A stretch of DNA of 64,000 nt from Paraburkholderia lacunae. Lineage in GTDB: Bacteria; Pseudomonadota; Gammaproteobacteria; Burkholderiales; Burkholderiaceae. The position numbers and the translations under genes are program-made. Positions 30,195-41,246 of the stretch are shown here, one piece after another (the stretch's first letter is position 1; the number at the start of each line of letters is the position of its first letter). Where the stretch lies: NCBI RefSeq assembly GCF_003353175.1, contig NZ_QHKS01000002.1:1-64000 (forward strand). Reading direction: 5' to 3'. Below the pieces are notes generated by a model. It saw only the letters and a program-made list of their open reading frames with translations. It searched no databases and was not told the DNA's origin.

Positions 30195-32012
30195 TTAATG
30201 ACCCGTGTCAGACCAATGCATGTTTTCGTGGGGATAATAAGTCACCCCATAGCCATCGCCAACGTGCTTCAGGTCGGCAAATGACCTAACCTCGACGTCA
30301 TGGCCCGCCGCATCCTTGACCCGCTTGCCTACGTACCCGGTGATATTCAGATCGACTGCTGCGCCGTAATTGTGGCGAGACCGACCAGGCCTCCCAACGG
30401 CTTGCATCGCCGAATTGACATTGATGCCATAGCCCCGGCACATCTCCTTTGCGGCCTTAACCGACGCGTCCAGATCCATGCTGCCGTCGGCGTTGCGGTG
30501 TACCCAATCTATGTTAACGCCCGAATAGGGCGGCACCCGGTCCGGGCGCTCGCGCCCTTTAGCAATTTCAAAGGCATGGAACATGAGGTATGAGCGCTGG
30601 ATGGGCCGAAGCGCGGCATTGATCCTCACTGAGATGTTGGCATCACGCATTGCGCCGATAAACGCGCTGGCGCTGGCCTTGAAAGAGTCGTTCAGTGAAC
30701 TGAGCGACGCGCTGCCTGGAAACCTGCTGCACCACGCCACGCCGCTTGGCTCAAGCGTGGGTGAGCTAACCACGGTCTGGGGATGGCCGTTTGGAGCGTG
30801 CTGATGTACAACGCCCGCAGGAGCGGCAGCGCCGGTGGCGGCCGAACCGGCAGGCGCTCCACTAGCTGACGGATGTGGAGTTGCATTCGATCCACTACTC
30901 GCCGCGCTGCCGGTGCTGACTGGCGCCGCCACCTGCGGCGTTGCCGCTGGCGGGTTATCTCCCGTAGCGCTGTTCACCGCAGTGCCGCTAACGTGCGTGG
31001 CAGAGCCAATAGTGGGTTTGGCAGCGGTGACCGTCGCCTGCGGTTTGGCGTTGGTACCCTGTGCATGTGGTTGATCGGCCGGTTGAGTTTGAGCATCGCC
31101 CGAGGGAACCTTGAGATGCTGGTGCGCGTAAATGTGATTCGCATCCTTCAATCCATTTGTGCCGACCATCGCATCAACGGTCGTCCCGTACTTCGCCGCG
31201 ATCGACGACAGCGTTTCCCCGGGCTGGACGATGTGTACGCGCGGACGTGCGGATTCATCTTTTGCATGCAGCCGAGGACGTGTGGAGACCAGATGGTACG
31301 GGGCGTTGAACGTGAAAGCGTTGGACGCCGCCGATGTGGAAATCTGCCCTACATTCTCGTGGTCGTCCAACTCGCGCTTGTAGAGGATACTGACGTCCTG
31401 CCCGAGCAAGCCGCTATAGATCCAAGGCAGTTCGCCGTTGTCATTGGTTTTTGCATCAAAACTGGCGTTTGCTCCCTTGATCTGCATTGCCTGTCCCGCG
31501 AAAGGCTGGTTCAGCTTGTCGAGCATCTGAACCTGAACCGGTTTACCCAAGGACTTGATTACCCCCGGAACCCAGCCCTCCTTTTGCTCCATCGCTGCAG
31601 ACACCGCTTTGAACTTGTCGTCGGGTAGTGAACCAACGACATCGGTGGACGAAACGCCCGCCTTCTTTGTCACGAAGCCAATATAGCCTTCAGTATCGTT
31701 CTCAGACGGTGGTGCATAGACAGTGATCATGCCGCGGATGGTGCTGTCACCGTAGACTTCTTTAAGCAGCTTCTGATGCGCCTCTTGACCCGCTGCGCGG
31801 TCGGGGAAAATGATGAACAACGACTTTGCATTGCTCGTGCGCTGAGCGTAGCCAATAGCCGACTTCATGACGTAAGCACGCGGCTTGGTCAGGTTGCCGG
31901 GATTGTTGGTGCGCCACGCAAATGAACCGCCTATGTAGAGTGTTTCATTGCCATCTTCATCGAAGTAATGAACGGTTCTTTTTTCGCGATCGTAGGTTGC
32001 TCTGACGAACAT
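30195..32012 (-). CDS. T6SS-associated peptidoglycan effector: NPGN domain, LysM, M15 peptidase
   Basis: 605 aa in three parts. Residues 1 to about 150: WRTNNPGNLTKP and TIRGMITVYAPPSENDTEGYI, a domain seen in phage lytic proteins and T6SS effectors. Residues about 263-310: LysM, HIVQPGETLSSIAAKYGTTV, which binds peptidoglycan. Then a 110-residue Ala/Pro/Ser/Thr linker. Residues about 430-605: a VanY/M15-like zinc peptidase with NAALRPIQRSYLMFHAF, SRHNYGAAVDLNITG (His and Asp ligands) and MHWSD (third His). It probably cuts peptide cross-links in the periplasm of rival cells after delivery by VgrG-PAAR. It lies between two secreted candidate immunity proteins. Confidence 0.78.
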   Translation of the reverse strand: MFVRATYDREKRTVHYFDEDGNETLYIGGSFAWRTNNPGNLTKPRAYVMKSAIGYAQRTSNAKSLFIIFPDRAAGQEAHQKLLKEVYGDSTIRGMITVYAPPSENDTEGYIGFVTKKAGVSSTDVVGSLPDDKFKAVSAAMEQKEGWVPGVIKSLGKPVQVQMLDKLNQPFAGQAMQIKGANASFDAKTNDNGELPWIYSGLLGQDVSILYKRELDDHENVGQISTSAASNAFTFNAPYHLVSTRPRLHAKDESARPRVHIVQPGETLSSIAAKYGTTVDAMVGTNGLKDANHIYAHQHLKVPSGDAQTQPADQPHAQGTNAKPQATVTAAKPTIGSATHVSGTAVNSATGDNPPAATPQVAAPVSTGSAASSGSNATPHPSASGAPAGSAATGAAAPAGVVHQHAPNGHPQTVVSSPTLEPSGVAWCSRFPGSASLSSLNDSFKASASAFIGAMRDANISVRINAALRPIQRSYLMFHAFEIAKGRERPDRVPPYSGVNIDWVHRNADGSMDLDASVKAAKEMCRGYGINVNSAMQAVGRPGRSRHNYGAAVDLNITGYVGKRVKDAAGHDVEVRSFADLKHVGDGYGVTYYPHENMHWSDTGH

Positions 32013-32021
32013 GAGTAGCCT

Positions 32022-32558
32022 CTACTTCGAGAAGAATTCTTTGGTCAGCGCATCGCCCGCGTCCATGTAGGCCGCTTTGCTGCTCGACGTCTGCTCCAAC
32101 TTGAATCGAGCCACATCGAGGCTGCCGTTGAACCGATAAACCTTGAAGGTAATCGGTGCAGGCTTTAAATACAAATCGGGCGGGCTACCGCCATTTTTGG
32201 TCGCCACAACAGCGTAAAGCTTACCCGCCGAGCGATACATGGCAATGGCCTGCACGGTCGAGTCCGCGGACTCCACCGTTCTGAATTCGGAAATGCTGCC
32301 GTCAGGCTGATCGACCGGTATCTGTAGCCAAGTGCCGCTGGATTTTTCCGGGAGGACGTAGCTGGTGAACGTGTCATAGCTGTGAGCCGTCAGTGTGCCA
32401 ACGTAGCCTTTGATGACTCTTACGGTCATGCCAGTCAGCACTACGTCGTTCGCACCGTCCGTCAATTTCAATTCCGCATTCGCGGCGACAGGTTTGGTGT
32501 CGGCACCATAGGCTCCGGAAATACAGAGAGCCAAGCACAAGAGTGCGACGATTTTCAT
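32022..32558 (-). CDS. Exported protein between vgrG and the effector, candidate immunity or adaptor
   Basis: 178 aa. Signal peptide MKIVALLCLALCISGAYGA and a beta-rich mature domain with DGANDVVLTGMTVRVIKG, SYDTFTSYVLPEKSSGTWLQIPV and PITFKVYRFNGSLDVARF. The layout recalls periplasmic proteins of the CarG (carbapenem self-resistance) type, but only loosely and from memory. It starts 3 bases after the vgrG stop, so the two are translationally close. Either a second immunity protein or a periplasmic factor; the pairing is by position only. Confidence 0.6.
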   Translation of the reverse strand: MKIVALLCLALCISGAYGADTKPVAANAELKLTDGANDVVLTGMTVRVIKGYVGTLTAHSYDTFTSYVLPEKSSGTWLQIPVDQPDGSISEFRTVESADSTVQAIAMYRSAGKLYAVVATKNGGSPPDLYLKPAPITFKVYRFNGSLDVARFKLEQTSSSKAAYMDAGDALTKEFFSK

Positions 32559-32561
32559 GCG

Positions 32562-35500
32562 TTAGTCCTCACCATCCAAAATGGCCTGTTTGATTTCCGG
32601 GTCATTAAATATGAGATGTTCGATCAGCGAGCGTTGGAATTCACTCGTATCCGCATTGGCGAGCGGTGCCGAGTTTGAGTTGATCGACGATTGAAGCGAT
32701 TTTCCGTCTTCGCTCGCGCCGGCCTCGTCGGTTTCATGGGGTTGCTGATTCACGAGTTGAACAAAATCTGGAGACACTTCGGCCGCATGGTCGACTCCGC
32801 AACCGCAGTCGGCGTCGTTGTGTTCGGTCTTGAGCCAATCGCCCTTTTTTCCGAGCAGTACGCTTAGGGCTTCGGTGTTCGTGTGGAAGACGCGTTGCGT
32901 TGAGCCGGACTCATCGATCATCCCCTTTGCGATCACGGCACCGCTATCGCTGACGAACTGATAGGGAATCGCGTCCGTCATCCCCATGCGCTCCTGGAGT
33001 TGCTTGTCCAGCAAGACCTTCGTGCTGAAGTTAGCGGGAATCTGGCCGGGCCACAGGTTCTCCGAATCGGACAGCTGCGCGGGTCCTTCCCAATGGAAAT
33101 TGCCGGACTTGAGGGTGATGCTACCCGGACAACCCAGCTCGATATTGCCGTTCGCAATCTTCACGTATGCGCCGCCGCTCGTCAGGGTGATGCCTTGTTT
33201 CGCTGCGATCGTGATTTGACTTTCGATACTATTTAGCTTGACATCCTGAGCCCCTGACAACGCCAGTTCTGCGTCGGTACTGCGTATCGTGAGATTCTTG
33301 AGCGCGCTCAGAGACATTTCATCGTTCTGGGCCTGGATGTCCACCTTGCCGCTCGACGCGAACATCTTGATGCCAGCCTTTTGCACGAACAGACTGATCT
33401 TTTCCACGACACTCAGTACGAGCGATTTTCCGGTAGCAAGGTAGGTGTCCTGCCCGCTAATAACGTTGATGTGCTGGTCCGCACCGATATGAGTCGACTG
33501 CGGAGTCGACAGTGCGATACCAGATGGACTGGCCATCAGCATGATGGGTGTCGAAAATCCGTTCGCGCTACCCGTACCGCCACCTGCGGTTCGCCCTCCA
33601 GTCGACTCGCGTCCTGGCACGCTACGCTGGCTTGCGTCGGTAAACTTTTTCAGAGCTTCGTGGCCCGCTCGGAGGCTTTCAGCCTGACCCGCGACACTCG
33701 CCTCGGACACCGCTTCGATGACGCTTTCCGCATTGATCAATTGCTCGCCTGCCGGCTGAGAATTCAAAGGTTGTCCCGCCGACGTGGGATGCGTCGAAAC
33801 ATACAAACCTTGTCCCGCCCGAATCGCACCGTAAGCGTCGGATTTCAGGTCGAAACCGCTGCCCAGAAAACCACCACGCGCGTTGTCCGAATGCTGGATC
33901 AGGTAGCCCAGGTGCAGGTGCGAGTTGTAGCTACTCGAGTACAGATGAACGCGGTTCTGGTTCGTCGCATCGTCCATCACAAGTTGATTGAAGCCGTTAC
34001 CGCCATACTCTTTGGACCGATAACCCGATAGCAGGCCGTTCGAATGCCACTGGGGTTTCGTCGCACCGTTATACATGCGCGAGATCACCACTGGCCGGTC
34101 ACAATCCCCGCCAATATGGTCGATTAGCACCTCCTCTCCAACTCGCGGCATATGCACGCCACCGTACCCGTTGCCCGTATCCGACTGCGCTACCCGCACC
34201 CAACACGAGGCCCGCTCATCACCGCTGTTTAGTCGATCCCAGATGAACTGCACCTTGATTCGGTTCAGCTCGTCCGTGTACACCTCCTCACCTTGCGGGC
34301 CGACCACGATAGCGGACTCAAGGTGCATCTCAGGCTTCTTGTGTTCGAACGCGCTGCGGTACGGGACTGTAACGCGCCGCGCCTCGATCTCCGTCAGGTA
34401 GAAGCCTTCGGAGCCATCGGCGTGCAAAACCTTGAACGTTTTATCAGCGGGGTGACTCGCCCGCACCTCATCGAGTGTGCCCTGCAGGCTATGCGGGAAG
34501 GTTGGCCCCTGATCGCCCACCGGCAGGTTGTTAGCAATCACCCACGCCGTTTCAATTACCGCAAACTCTTTCTGACGCGCCTGATCGCGATCGTGGTCCG
34601 GATGGCCGTTCAGGATGAAACGGCGTCCCGCGTCCACCCGACGCACGCCGCCTACGCCGACAAACCGTTTGGCCCGCGACTCCCATTCCTCCATCCGGAT
34701 ACCAGATAGCTGATCGCCGCGGTCCTGTTTCGCATACGTGTATGCGCCGGTGTACTCGTACACCTCGGCCTGGTCCGGCAGGCTGCCCTGGTTGGGCATC
34801 GTCGGCACGTTCGTGCCCTTCGGGTTGAACTGTGTCGACGGACTCTTGTAGTCGAACGTGCGGGTGGTGAGCATCGTGCTCTGCAGCGTGCGCGTGCCGG
34901 ACCACTGCGTGAGCGCGTCGGTCTCGCTGTCTGTGCCGGCGCGGTAGAACGTGACCGCTTCCGGAGACAGCGCATCGAGCGTCTGCAGCCGGTCGGTGAT
35001 CACCAGCGTATGCGACTTGCCGTCCTGCGCCTGCTGCCAGAATCCATACAGTCCTTCGGACTCCAGCAGCCGGTGCACGAAGTTCCAGTCATCCTCGTCC
35101 TGGCGGCAGTACGAGCGCGAGGGAAGCGGTTTCGACAGCGCGAACTGAAACAGCCCCAAGGCTTGGGGATGCATGTTGAAGACGTCCGTGATTGTCTCGT
35201 CAGCGCTTTTGTCCTGCCAGATGCGCTGATCACGCCGGAACTTTAGGAAGTGCATCCACGAGGCGAAGCCGAGCTGGTAGCTCGTCAGGCCGCTGTTGGA
35301 GCCCAGACGTCGGGCGGTGTGCACGTAGCCGTTGTGTGGGAGATAGGACTTGTCGGTCTGCTGGATCCACAGCGTCACCGGCTGCGCGATTAGCGTCTTG
35401 AGCTCGACGCTGCCCGTGGTGGACACCACGTCGACGGTGAACTCGAAGTGACGGCCCAGACGCGAACTGCCGACGACACGCTGGGGAACCAGCGTGTTGG

Positions 35501-35585
35501 AGGCCAGCGGGGTGTCGAGTTTTAGCAGGCGGTCAGTCTGGGACAGCCCGCCGTTGATTGTGCTGATTAGGTCCTGCGCTCCCAT
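32562..35585 (-). CDS. vgrG: Type VI secretion tip protein VgrG (TssI)
   Basis: 1007 aa. N-terminal gp27-like part (TPLASNTLVPQRVVGSSRLGRHFEF), gp5-like OB part near RIKVQFIWDRLNSGDERASCWVRVAQ, then DUF2345 beta-helix repeats (LMASPSGIALSTPQSTHIGADQH to LGCPGSITLKSG). A tail of about 170 residues extends past the helix with a CGCG cluster and an acidic end; such tails often bind the cargo. It forms the trimeric spike of the T6SS needle. No structural T6SS genes (tssA-M) are in the window, so this is an orphan vgrG island using a machine encoded elsewhere. Confidence 0.9.
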   Translation of the reverse strand: MGAQDLISTINGGLSQTDRLLKLDTPLASNTLVPQRVVGSSRLGRHFEFTVDVVSTTGSVELKTLIAQPVTLWIQQTDKSYLPHNGYVHTARRLGSNSGLTSYQLGFASWMHFLKFRRDQRIWQDKSADETITDVFNMHPQALGLFQFALSKPLPSRSYCRQDEDDWNFVHRLLESEGLYGFWQQAQDGKSHTLVITDRLQTLDALSPEAVTFYRAGTDSETDALTQWSGTRTLQSTMLTTRTFDYKSPSTQFNPKGTNVPTMPNQGSLPDQAEVYEYTGAYTYAKQDRGDQLSGIRMEEWESRAKRFVGVGGVRRVDAGRRFILNGHPDHDRDQARQKEFAVIETAWVIANNLPVGDQGPTFPHSLQGTLDEVRASHPADKTFKVLHADGSEGFYLTEIEARRVTVPYRSAFEHKKPEMHLESAIVVGPQGEEVYTDELNRIKVQFIWDRLNSGDERASCWVRVAQSDTGNGYGGVHMPRVGEEVLIDHIGGDCDRPVVISRMYNGATKPQWHSNGLLSGYRSKEYGGNGFNQLVMDDATNQNRVHLYSSSYNSHLHLGYLIQHSDNARGGFLGSGFDLKSDAYGAIRAGQGLYVSTHPTSAGQPLNSQPAGEQLINAESVIEAVSEASVAGQAESLRAGHEALKKFTDASQRSVPGRESTGGRTAGGGTGSANGFSTPIMLMASPSGIALSTPQSTHIGADQHINVISGQDTYLATGKSLVLSVVEKISLFVQKAGIKMFASSGKVDIQAQNDEMSLSALKNLTIRSTDAELALSGAQDVKLNSIESQITIAAKQGITLTSGGAYVKIANGNIELGCPGSITLKSGNFHWEGPAQLSDSENLWPGQIPANFSTKVLLDKQLQERMGMTDAIPYQFVSDSGAVIAKGMIDESGSTQRVFHTNTEALSVLLGKKGDWLKTEHNDADCGCGVDHAAEVSPDFVQLVNQQPHETDEAGASEDGKSLQSSINSNSAPLANADTSEFQRSLIEHLIFNDPEIKQAILDGED

Positions 35586-36054
35586 ACCCCGATCCGCCTT
35601 TCTTATTCAATACGCGCCCCCGCGTTATCGCGGCGATTCTACAAAACATTTCTGGAGGAAGGCAAATTAATATCGCATTTAAAATGTCAAATCTATACAT
35701 ATTTTAGCCAAAACGGATTAATGAGCCTTGCATTTCGGAAAATATTTCTTGTTCTATTGATTGCCTTGGACCGCCATGAAATATTTCCCTATCTGCAATA
35801 AAAGCACGCCGCACAAACGCTAACTTGTCGATTGGAGCTCTGAGATCGCAAAAATGCGCTATTCGTCTAAAGGGGCTGAGCGAAGGACATTTACGAGCTG
35901 GACAGCACAGAGCCACAACATCTGATGGTTAACCGCGCCACACCGTCAACACGGGCTCCGCTGACGGATACACTCGCACCGTCCGATCGCCGGTTGCGTC
36001 AAGGCGTGACGAGCGGAAGGTCAATCACGAAAGAATGTCGCAAGACCTCGGCGC
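35586..36054. other. Gap between vgrG and jetD
   Basis: 469 bases. AT-rich at 35,630-35,720, where the vgrG promoter probably lies. A minus-strand frame of 70 codons (35704-35916) has no ribosome site or known relatives and is not called. The part 35,930-36,050 shows nothing recognisable. Confidence 0.45.
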
Positions 36055-37233
36055 TCACCCCAACTTGCAGAGCGCCGCCTCAACCCACCCAAAGCTGACC
36101 TTCTCCTGCTCCAGCCGCAGATTCTTGCGCAAACGGTTATCGCGCAGATCGTCGTATAACGCCTCTTCATCGCGATTGAGGCGAGGCAAATCCCGCAACG
36201 TCTGTTTGTCCTCCCGATCCCATTGCGATTCGAACGCCAAAAGCGTTTCCCGGTCCATCAAGAACGATTCGACGTGATCGAACTGATGGCGCAGTTGATC
36301 GAGAATCGCAAACCCATGCGTGTCTATATCGCCCCAGTAACAAATGCGCCGACGCGAAAGCCAGTTGGCGTTTGCGAGCATTTCAAAACCATATCCTGCG
36401 CCGAAGACAACCATGCTGTCGTCAACCGGCGGAAAAGCCAGAAAATTAATCTCGTTCTCAGTGATAAAAATCCGGCTAACCTCGAGGTTCAGGCGAGCAA
36501 AACTGGCGGCGTCCAGCGTGACGTCCTGCTCGGCGCTGGCGGGATGAAATAGCGCCTTCTTCGCATCCAGCACGCGGAAGCGGATACGCAACGGTTTTTC
36601 TCGTAATCCATAGCGCGCTGCGAACTGGCCGATACCGGATCGTGCGGAATCCACTGTTTCCGCGGGCAGTACGACGTCCAGCAATTCCGAAAGCACACCG
36701 CGATAGGCCTCGATGAATTTGGTGTGCACGTTTGCGATATCAATCTGCCGCAGATATACATCGGGACGCGGATGCCGCTCGAGCCAAACGCACACATCCA
36801 GCAGCCGCCCCCACACCTCAGCAAGTTCAAGCGCCCTTAGAGGTCTCTTCGCGAGCCACGGAACAAGGCGCGGCTCGCGCGCACGGGTCACATCCAGCAA
36901 CAATGCGAACCGTGCCGCGTCGCGTTGTTTTCCAATCAACGCGACGGCATCCTCGAATGAGTCGATCCAGACTTCAACGGGCAGCGCATTGGTGCCGAAA
37001 ACTCGATGCCGAAACTCGCGCATCTCAAGGCGGCAATGCGCCATTGTCCTGAGCGAACTACTCCATTGACGAATGTCTTCGAAGCGCTCTGTGATCTCAG
37101 CAGACGTAGGGCCTTTAAGCACGAGGCGCTTCGGAAACAACGACGCTCCTGTTGCGACGCCGGCGAGCAGTTCACCTCGCTCCCAAAGCCTGCTGACCTG
37201 CGTGCGCAGATCGGCCGGTGTGGTCCAACTCAC
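36055..37233 (-). CDS. jetD: Wadjet nuclease subunit JetD
   Basis: 392 aa. N-terminal DUF3322-like domain with the winged-helix-containing DNA-binding part, and C-terminal DUF2220 domain related to topoisomerase VI/Spo11 Toprim folds: the segment [20 protein letters not shown] near residue 298 supplies the conserved D-x-D-x-x-G metal site, after [26 protein letters not shown]. In Wadjet, JetD cuts the circular plasmid after the JetABC condensin-like motor has extruded it. Its ATG overlaps the jetC stop by four bases, and it is last in the jetABCD operon. Confidence 0.9.
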   Translation of the reverse strand: MSWTTPADLRTQVSRLWERGELLAGVATGASLFPKRLVLKGPTSAEITERFEDIRQWSSSLRTMAHCRLEMREFRHRVFGTNALPVEVWIDSFEDAVALIGKQRDAARFALLLDVTRAREPRLVPWLAKRPLRALELAEVWGRLLDVCVWLERHPRPDVYLRQIDIANVHTKFIEAYRGVLSELLDVVLPAETVDSARSGIGQFAARYGLREKPLRIRFRVLDAKKALFHPASAEQDVTLDAASFARLNLEVSRIFITENEINFLAFPPVDDSMVVFGAGYGFEMLANANWLSRRRICYWGDIDTHGFAILDQLRHQFDHVESFLMDRETLLAFESQWDREDKQTLRDLPRLNRDEEALYDDLRDNRLRKNLRLEQEKVSFGWVEAALCKLG

Positions 37234-40200
37234 GTTTCGCTCCTGCCTTTTTCTTCGCGGTACTCCTCGATCGACAGATTGCGCAGCCTCGATTCGCGCC
37301 CCTCCTTATTGTCGACAAACCCAACGCTGGCAACAAACGGCTCGATGATATAAATCTTCTGCAGCGGGGTGACGATCAGCAACTGCAGGTTCAACTGGGC
37401 AAACAGCCGCAGACCGTATTGCGCGGACTCGTCGGATCCGCGGCCAAATGCTTCGTCAATAACGACGAAGCGAAACGAGCGCGAGCGCACGGCACCCCAC
37501 TCGAGACCGAACTGATAAGCAAGACTCGCGGCCAGGATCGTATAGGCGAGCTTTTCCTTTTGCCCGCCTGACTTGCCACCAGAGTCGGAGTAGTGCTCAT
37601 GCTCGCTATCATCTTCGCGCCAACGTTCGCTGGCGGCGAACACGAACCAGTTGCGCACGTCAGTGACCTTCGCCGACCAACGACGATCCTGCTCCGTCAG
37701 CCCCTCGCGCCCGCGGAATCGCTCGATGATCTGTTTGACTTGCAGAAATTTGGCCTCGGAATACTGCACGTCTTCCGAGCCTGTGAGTGTGCCTTCGGTA
37801 CACGAACGCAAGTCGCTCTGAAAGTCACGAATCTCTGCGTCCTGGCTCAACTGCGCTTCCAGAACGATATAGCGGCCGGCGTTGTAGTCGATTTGCGTCA
37901 GCGATTCGTTGATCAACGCGATCCTCTCTTTGATCGTCTCGCGCTCGCGAGCGAGTTGCGACTGGAAGTTGGCCACTTCACGAATGGTGTTCTCATTGAG
38001 CAAATCTTTGAAGCGGGCTTCGAAGCGCGGCAGATCGTCCGCTTTCAATGTCTCCAGCATTGCGCGATATTCTGCCGCTGCTTCAATGGCGACATCCACT
38101 TCCTGCGTCTCAAGCGGGAAAGCAGTGCAGTAGGCCCGCATGGCGTCGATGATCTTGTCGCGCTGACGCGAAACCTTCTTTTCTTCAGCGTCGATATTGT
38201 CCTGCAGCCATTTGCGCATATCGCTCTCGCGATTGTCACAGGATTCAACAGTCAGTTGGTGCTTGCCGAGCACCTCGGACCACAGATCGGCGAGCCGGGT
38301 GAAGTAAGCCGTGTGAGTCGCGTAAGCCGGGTCGTCGAGAATCGCTCGGGTATGCGCGTGTAGATCATGCGCAATGCGCTGCCGCTCTTCGGTACGCGTG
38401 CGCTCCGCTTTGTGCCCATCGAGTTGCGTTTCGATGTCAGCGAGAGCGGTGCTGACTTGATTCAGACGCTGGGTCAGTTCTTGCAACAGGTCTGAGGCCG
38501 ACTCCAGCCGAGTCTTCTCTTCGCGCAACCCGGCGATTTCTACTGCGACGGCGTGCCAGTCGAGCTCGCGATAGTCCGCATGTTCGTTGAGCAGCGACAG
38601 CGCGTTCAGGCGTGTCTTCAATTCACTTTGCTCTGTCTGAATCCTGCCGATCAGCGCGCCCACTTCGCTCAGGTGTGCCGCCAACTGTCCGGATTGCGCT
38701 TCGAGCGCCTGAATCTTTGCCGTATTGGTCCAGCCCAGCACGTAGCGCCGGCGGTCGTCCAGTCGATGGCGATCGTCTTTCTCATGCCGTTCGCCCGGCG
38801 CCTTGATCTGACCGGCGCGTGTAATGGCACGTGTTTCGCGGCGGAATTGCTCCTGGGTGTCGCAGCAGACAACATTGAAGCGCTGCGCCACTTCGTATTC
38901 GAGCCAGTCGTAAAACGGCGAGTCGGGTTTCACGGAGAGCTTTCGGGCCAGCGAGTCCCGATGCAGTTCGGCGCGCTCACGTCTTGCGGATTGCCGGACC
39001 CGGAAATAAACGAGTCGCCCTTTGAGGTGGGTCCTGTCAACCCATTCGGTGACAGCGGCGTAGTGTTCATCGGATACCAGAAGCGACAGGCCGAAACTAC
39101 GCAGCAGGCGCTCGGCAGCGCCCTCCCAATCGCGCTCATCTTCGCGCACTTGTAGCAATTCGCCGGCGAAGCATACGTCTGCTTCGGGGAGCGCGAGGGC
39201 GTTGCACAACGCCACGCGCATCGCGATCTGTTCCGCCGGGATATTGCTGCGCCGGCTCTTCAGACTGTCGATCTCCGCCAACAGCGCGTCATGCTCCTGT
39301 CTGCCTGTGCGGAAACTGACGCCGTGTTCGGTCAGGTCGTTTTGCAGACGTGCTTCGTCCGACTGCGCGGTTTCGACACGCTCGGCGAGGCGCCGGCGCA
39401 GCGCAAGAAAGGCAGGTTCGTCTTCAGGAACTCGCTCGCCGGCCATCTGCGCGAGATCGTCGAAACGCTGCGCTTTCTGCCTGCGCCGAGTGCACTCCGC
39501 ATCCTTCGATCGAATCTCGGCCTCCAGCCGCTCCAGCCGGTCTCCACCATTTTCGGCAATATTGCGCCGCAGTTCGCCTTCCTCGATACGCTGCGCGGAG
39601 CGCATTGCGTCGAGTCGCTTGACATGAGCGTCCTGTCGCTCCCATTCCGCGGCGAGATTCTCGATTCGTCGGTCGAGCAAACCGAGCTTGAGGTCGGCGG
39701 CATACGATTTAAGCGCCTCCCGGCAGGCCCGTAGATCTTCGACCTGCGATACCAGCAGCGCGTGCCGCTCGCAATCCTCGACGAGAGGACTCAGCCGCTC
39801 CATCTGCCTCTTGGCTTTTAACACCGCTTCATGGGCGCGATTCAGGTCGTCGAAGTGGCCAATTAGCGCAGTCATGCGCGGCGCGACATCGAACGGCTCG
39901 AGCATGTGGCTACGGACAAAATCCGTCAGATTGCCCACCGACTTCATCGACACCGTTTGATGAAACAACTCCAGCGCCTGCTCGTTCTCGATCCCGAAGC
40001 GCCGACGGAACCATGCACCGTATGGCGGAAAACTGTCGAACACTTCTGCGCCGAGCGCTCGCAGCTTTTTGCGTAGACCGGAGATGTCCGGTCCGAAGTC
40101 GGCGAAGTCTGCCGCAATCGACAGCGCCCGTTCCGCGCCGACGAACAGCCGCGCGGGTTGGCCGTGCGCGTCTTTCATCCAGAACACCTGAGCGAGCGTG

Positions 40201-40604
40201 ACGGTCTGGTCATAGCCTGCATTGTGAAAGCGGCCGAGAATCACCGAATAGCTGTTGTGGTCCCGCAAAGGCACCGGCTTGGCCGTGCCGCTGGCTTCGT
40301 TGCGTTCCGACTTGTAATGGCCGAGCACGTACGAGCGCAGCGTGCGCTCCTTGCTGTCGGCGCCCGCAGCCTTGTTGTAGGCGATGCGATGCGCGGGAAC
40401 CAGCAGCGTCGTCACGGCATCGACGAGTGTCGATTTGCCGGAACCGATGTCGCCCGTCAACAGCGCGTTCTTGCCGTCGGGGTTCAGCGTCCACACCCGG
40501 CGGTCGAAGGTCCCCCAATTGAAGACCTCCAGTTGATGCAGGCGAAAACCGGACAGTGCGTCGTCGGCGACGAAATCGAGTCCGGGCAGTTGCATGTCAG
40601 TCAT
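37230..40604 (-). CDS. jetC: Wadjet SMC/MukB-like ATPase JetC
   Basis: 1124 aa from ATG 40604, which overlaps the end of jetB by 8 bases. Walker [18 protein letters not shown] near residue 48, long coiled-coil arms rich in Glu, Arg and Leu (about 250-440 and 640-900), signature [16 protein letters not shown] near 1006 and Walker [15 protein letters not shown] near 1050. This is the SbcC/MukB-type motor of Wadjet, which extrudes DNA loops and senses small circular DNA. Two further in-frame ATGs nearby make the exact start slightly uncertain. Confidence 0.92.
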   Translation of the reverse strand: MTDMQLPGLDFVADDALSGFRLHQLEVFNWGTFDRRVWTLNPDGKNALLTGDIGSGKSTLVDAVTTLLVPAHRIAYNKAAGADSKERTLRSYVLGHYKSERNEASGTAKPVPLRDHNSYSVILGRFHNAGYDQTVTLAQVFWMKDAHGQPARLFVGAERALSIAADFADFGPDISGLRKKLRALGAEVFDSFPPYGAWFRRRFGIENEQALELFHQTVSMKSVGNLTDFVRSHMLEPFDVAPRMTALIGHFDDLNRAHEAVLKAKRQMERLSPLVEDCERHALLVSQVEDLRACREALKSYAADLKLGLLDRRIENLAAEWERQDAHVKRLDAMRSAQRIEEGELRRNIAENGGDRLERLEAEIRSKDAECTRRRQKAQRFDDLAQMAGERVPEDEPAFLALRRRLAERVETAQSDEARLQNDLTEHGVSFRTGRQEHDALLAEIDSLKSRRSNIPAEQIAMRVALCNALALPEADVCFAGELLQVREDERDWEGAAERLLRSFGLSLLVSDEHYAAVTEWVDRTHLKGRLVYFRVRQSARRERAELHRDSLARKLSVKPDSPFYDWLEYEVAQRFNVVCCDTQEQFRRETRAITRAGQIKAPGERHEKDDRHRLDDRRRYVLGWTNTAKIQALEAQSGQLAAHLSEVGALIGRIQTEQSELKTRLNALSLLNEHADYRELDWHAVAVEIAGLREEKTRLESASDLLQELTQRLNQVSTALADIETQLDGHKAERTRTEERQRIAHDLHAHTRAILDDPAYATHTAYFTRLADLWSEVLGKHQLTVESCDNRESDMRKWLQDNIDAEEKKVSRQRDKIIDAMRAYCTAFPLETQEVDVAIEAAAEYRAMLETLKADDLPRFEARFKDLLNENTIREVANFQSQLARERETIKERIALINESLTQIDYNAGRYIVLEAQLSQDAEIRDFQSDLRSCTEGTLTGSEDVQYSEAKFLQVKQIIERFRGREGLTEQDRRWSAKVTDVRNWFVFAASERWREDDSEHEHYSDSGGKSGGQKEKLAYTILAASLAYQFGLEWGAVRSRSFRFVVIDEAFGRGSDESAQYGLRLFAQLNLQLLIVTPLQKIYIIEPFVASVGFVDNKEGRESRLRNLSIEEYREEKGRSET

Positions 40605-41244
40605 CTGCGTTCCTTGATGCTGCCGTGCCGAGTTGCGCCTGATAGGCCGCGAGCCGTGCGTCGAAATCGGCGAGCCACTGGGCGTCGACAAACGCCTTGA
40701 GAATTCGCTGTACTTCGAACGCGGTGGCTTGCCCCTCTTGCTTGCCGGCGGCTGGTTTCAGCTTACGCAAAAAACCGAGTTCGATGATCTTGTTTATATG
40801 CGTATCGATCTGGTCGATCAGCTTGGCCTCGTTGCTGCCTGCGGGTAGAAATACGCGGACCATTTCCACAATCTGCTCGCGCGTGAGAATGAGCCGTGTG
40901 TCTCCACCGCCGGCATCGGACTCGGCGAGTTTCTTGCGTAGCAACGCCAGCATCAGGCTCACTGGAAAAGACAACGGGCGTCTCGCGACAAGGCGGGGCA
41001 AGGCAGGCGAATCGTCATCGTCGTTATCGGGGCGTGAGCGCAGGAACGCATAGCCCTCTGCTTCGTCGAGCACCAACTCGAGATTCAGCACCGTGACGTA
41101 ATCCCTTACGCGGGATTGCAAGTCGAGCAGCGCGCTCCAAAGAGCCGTATCCGCATCCCGGTAAATCACGCCTTTAAGCAACGGAATCAGAAGGCTCGAC
41201 AGATCGTGCGTCGAGACTGTTGCATCGTGTTCCTGTTCCTGCAT
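40597..41244 (-). CDS. jetB: Wadjet MukE-like subunit JetB (DUF4194)
   Basis: 215 aa. DUF4194 features: [36 protein letters not shown] at the start, [20 protein letters not shown] near residue 90, then winged-helix segments and a polar tail. JetB is the KITE/MukE-like partner bridging JetA and JetC. Its ATG lies 2 bases after the jetA stop, and its end overlaps jetC, so translation of the operon is coupled. Confidence 0.9.
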   Translation of the reverse strand: MQEQEHDATVSTHDLSSLLIPLLKGVIYRDADTALWSALLDLQSRVRDYVTVLNLELVLDEAEGYAFLRSRPDNDDDDSPALPRLVARRPLSFPVSLMLALLRKKLAESDAGGGDTRLILTREQIVEMVRVFLPAGSNEAKLIDQIDTHINKIIELGFLRKLKPAAGKQEGQATAFEVQRILKAFVDAQWLADFDARLAAYQAQLGTAASRNADD

Positions 41245-41246
41245 CT

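Noticed and set aside
35704..35916. 70-codon minus-strand frame between vgrG and jetD
   Set aside because: No ribosome site, no known relatives and no conserved context; may be chance or decayed DNA.
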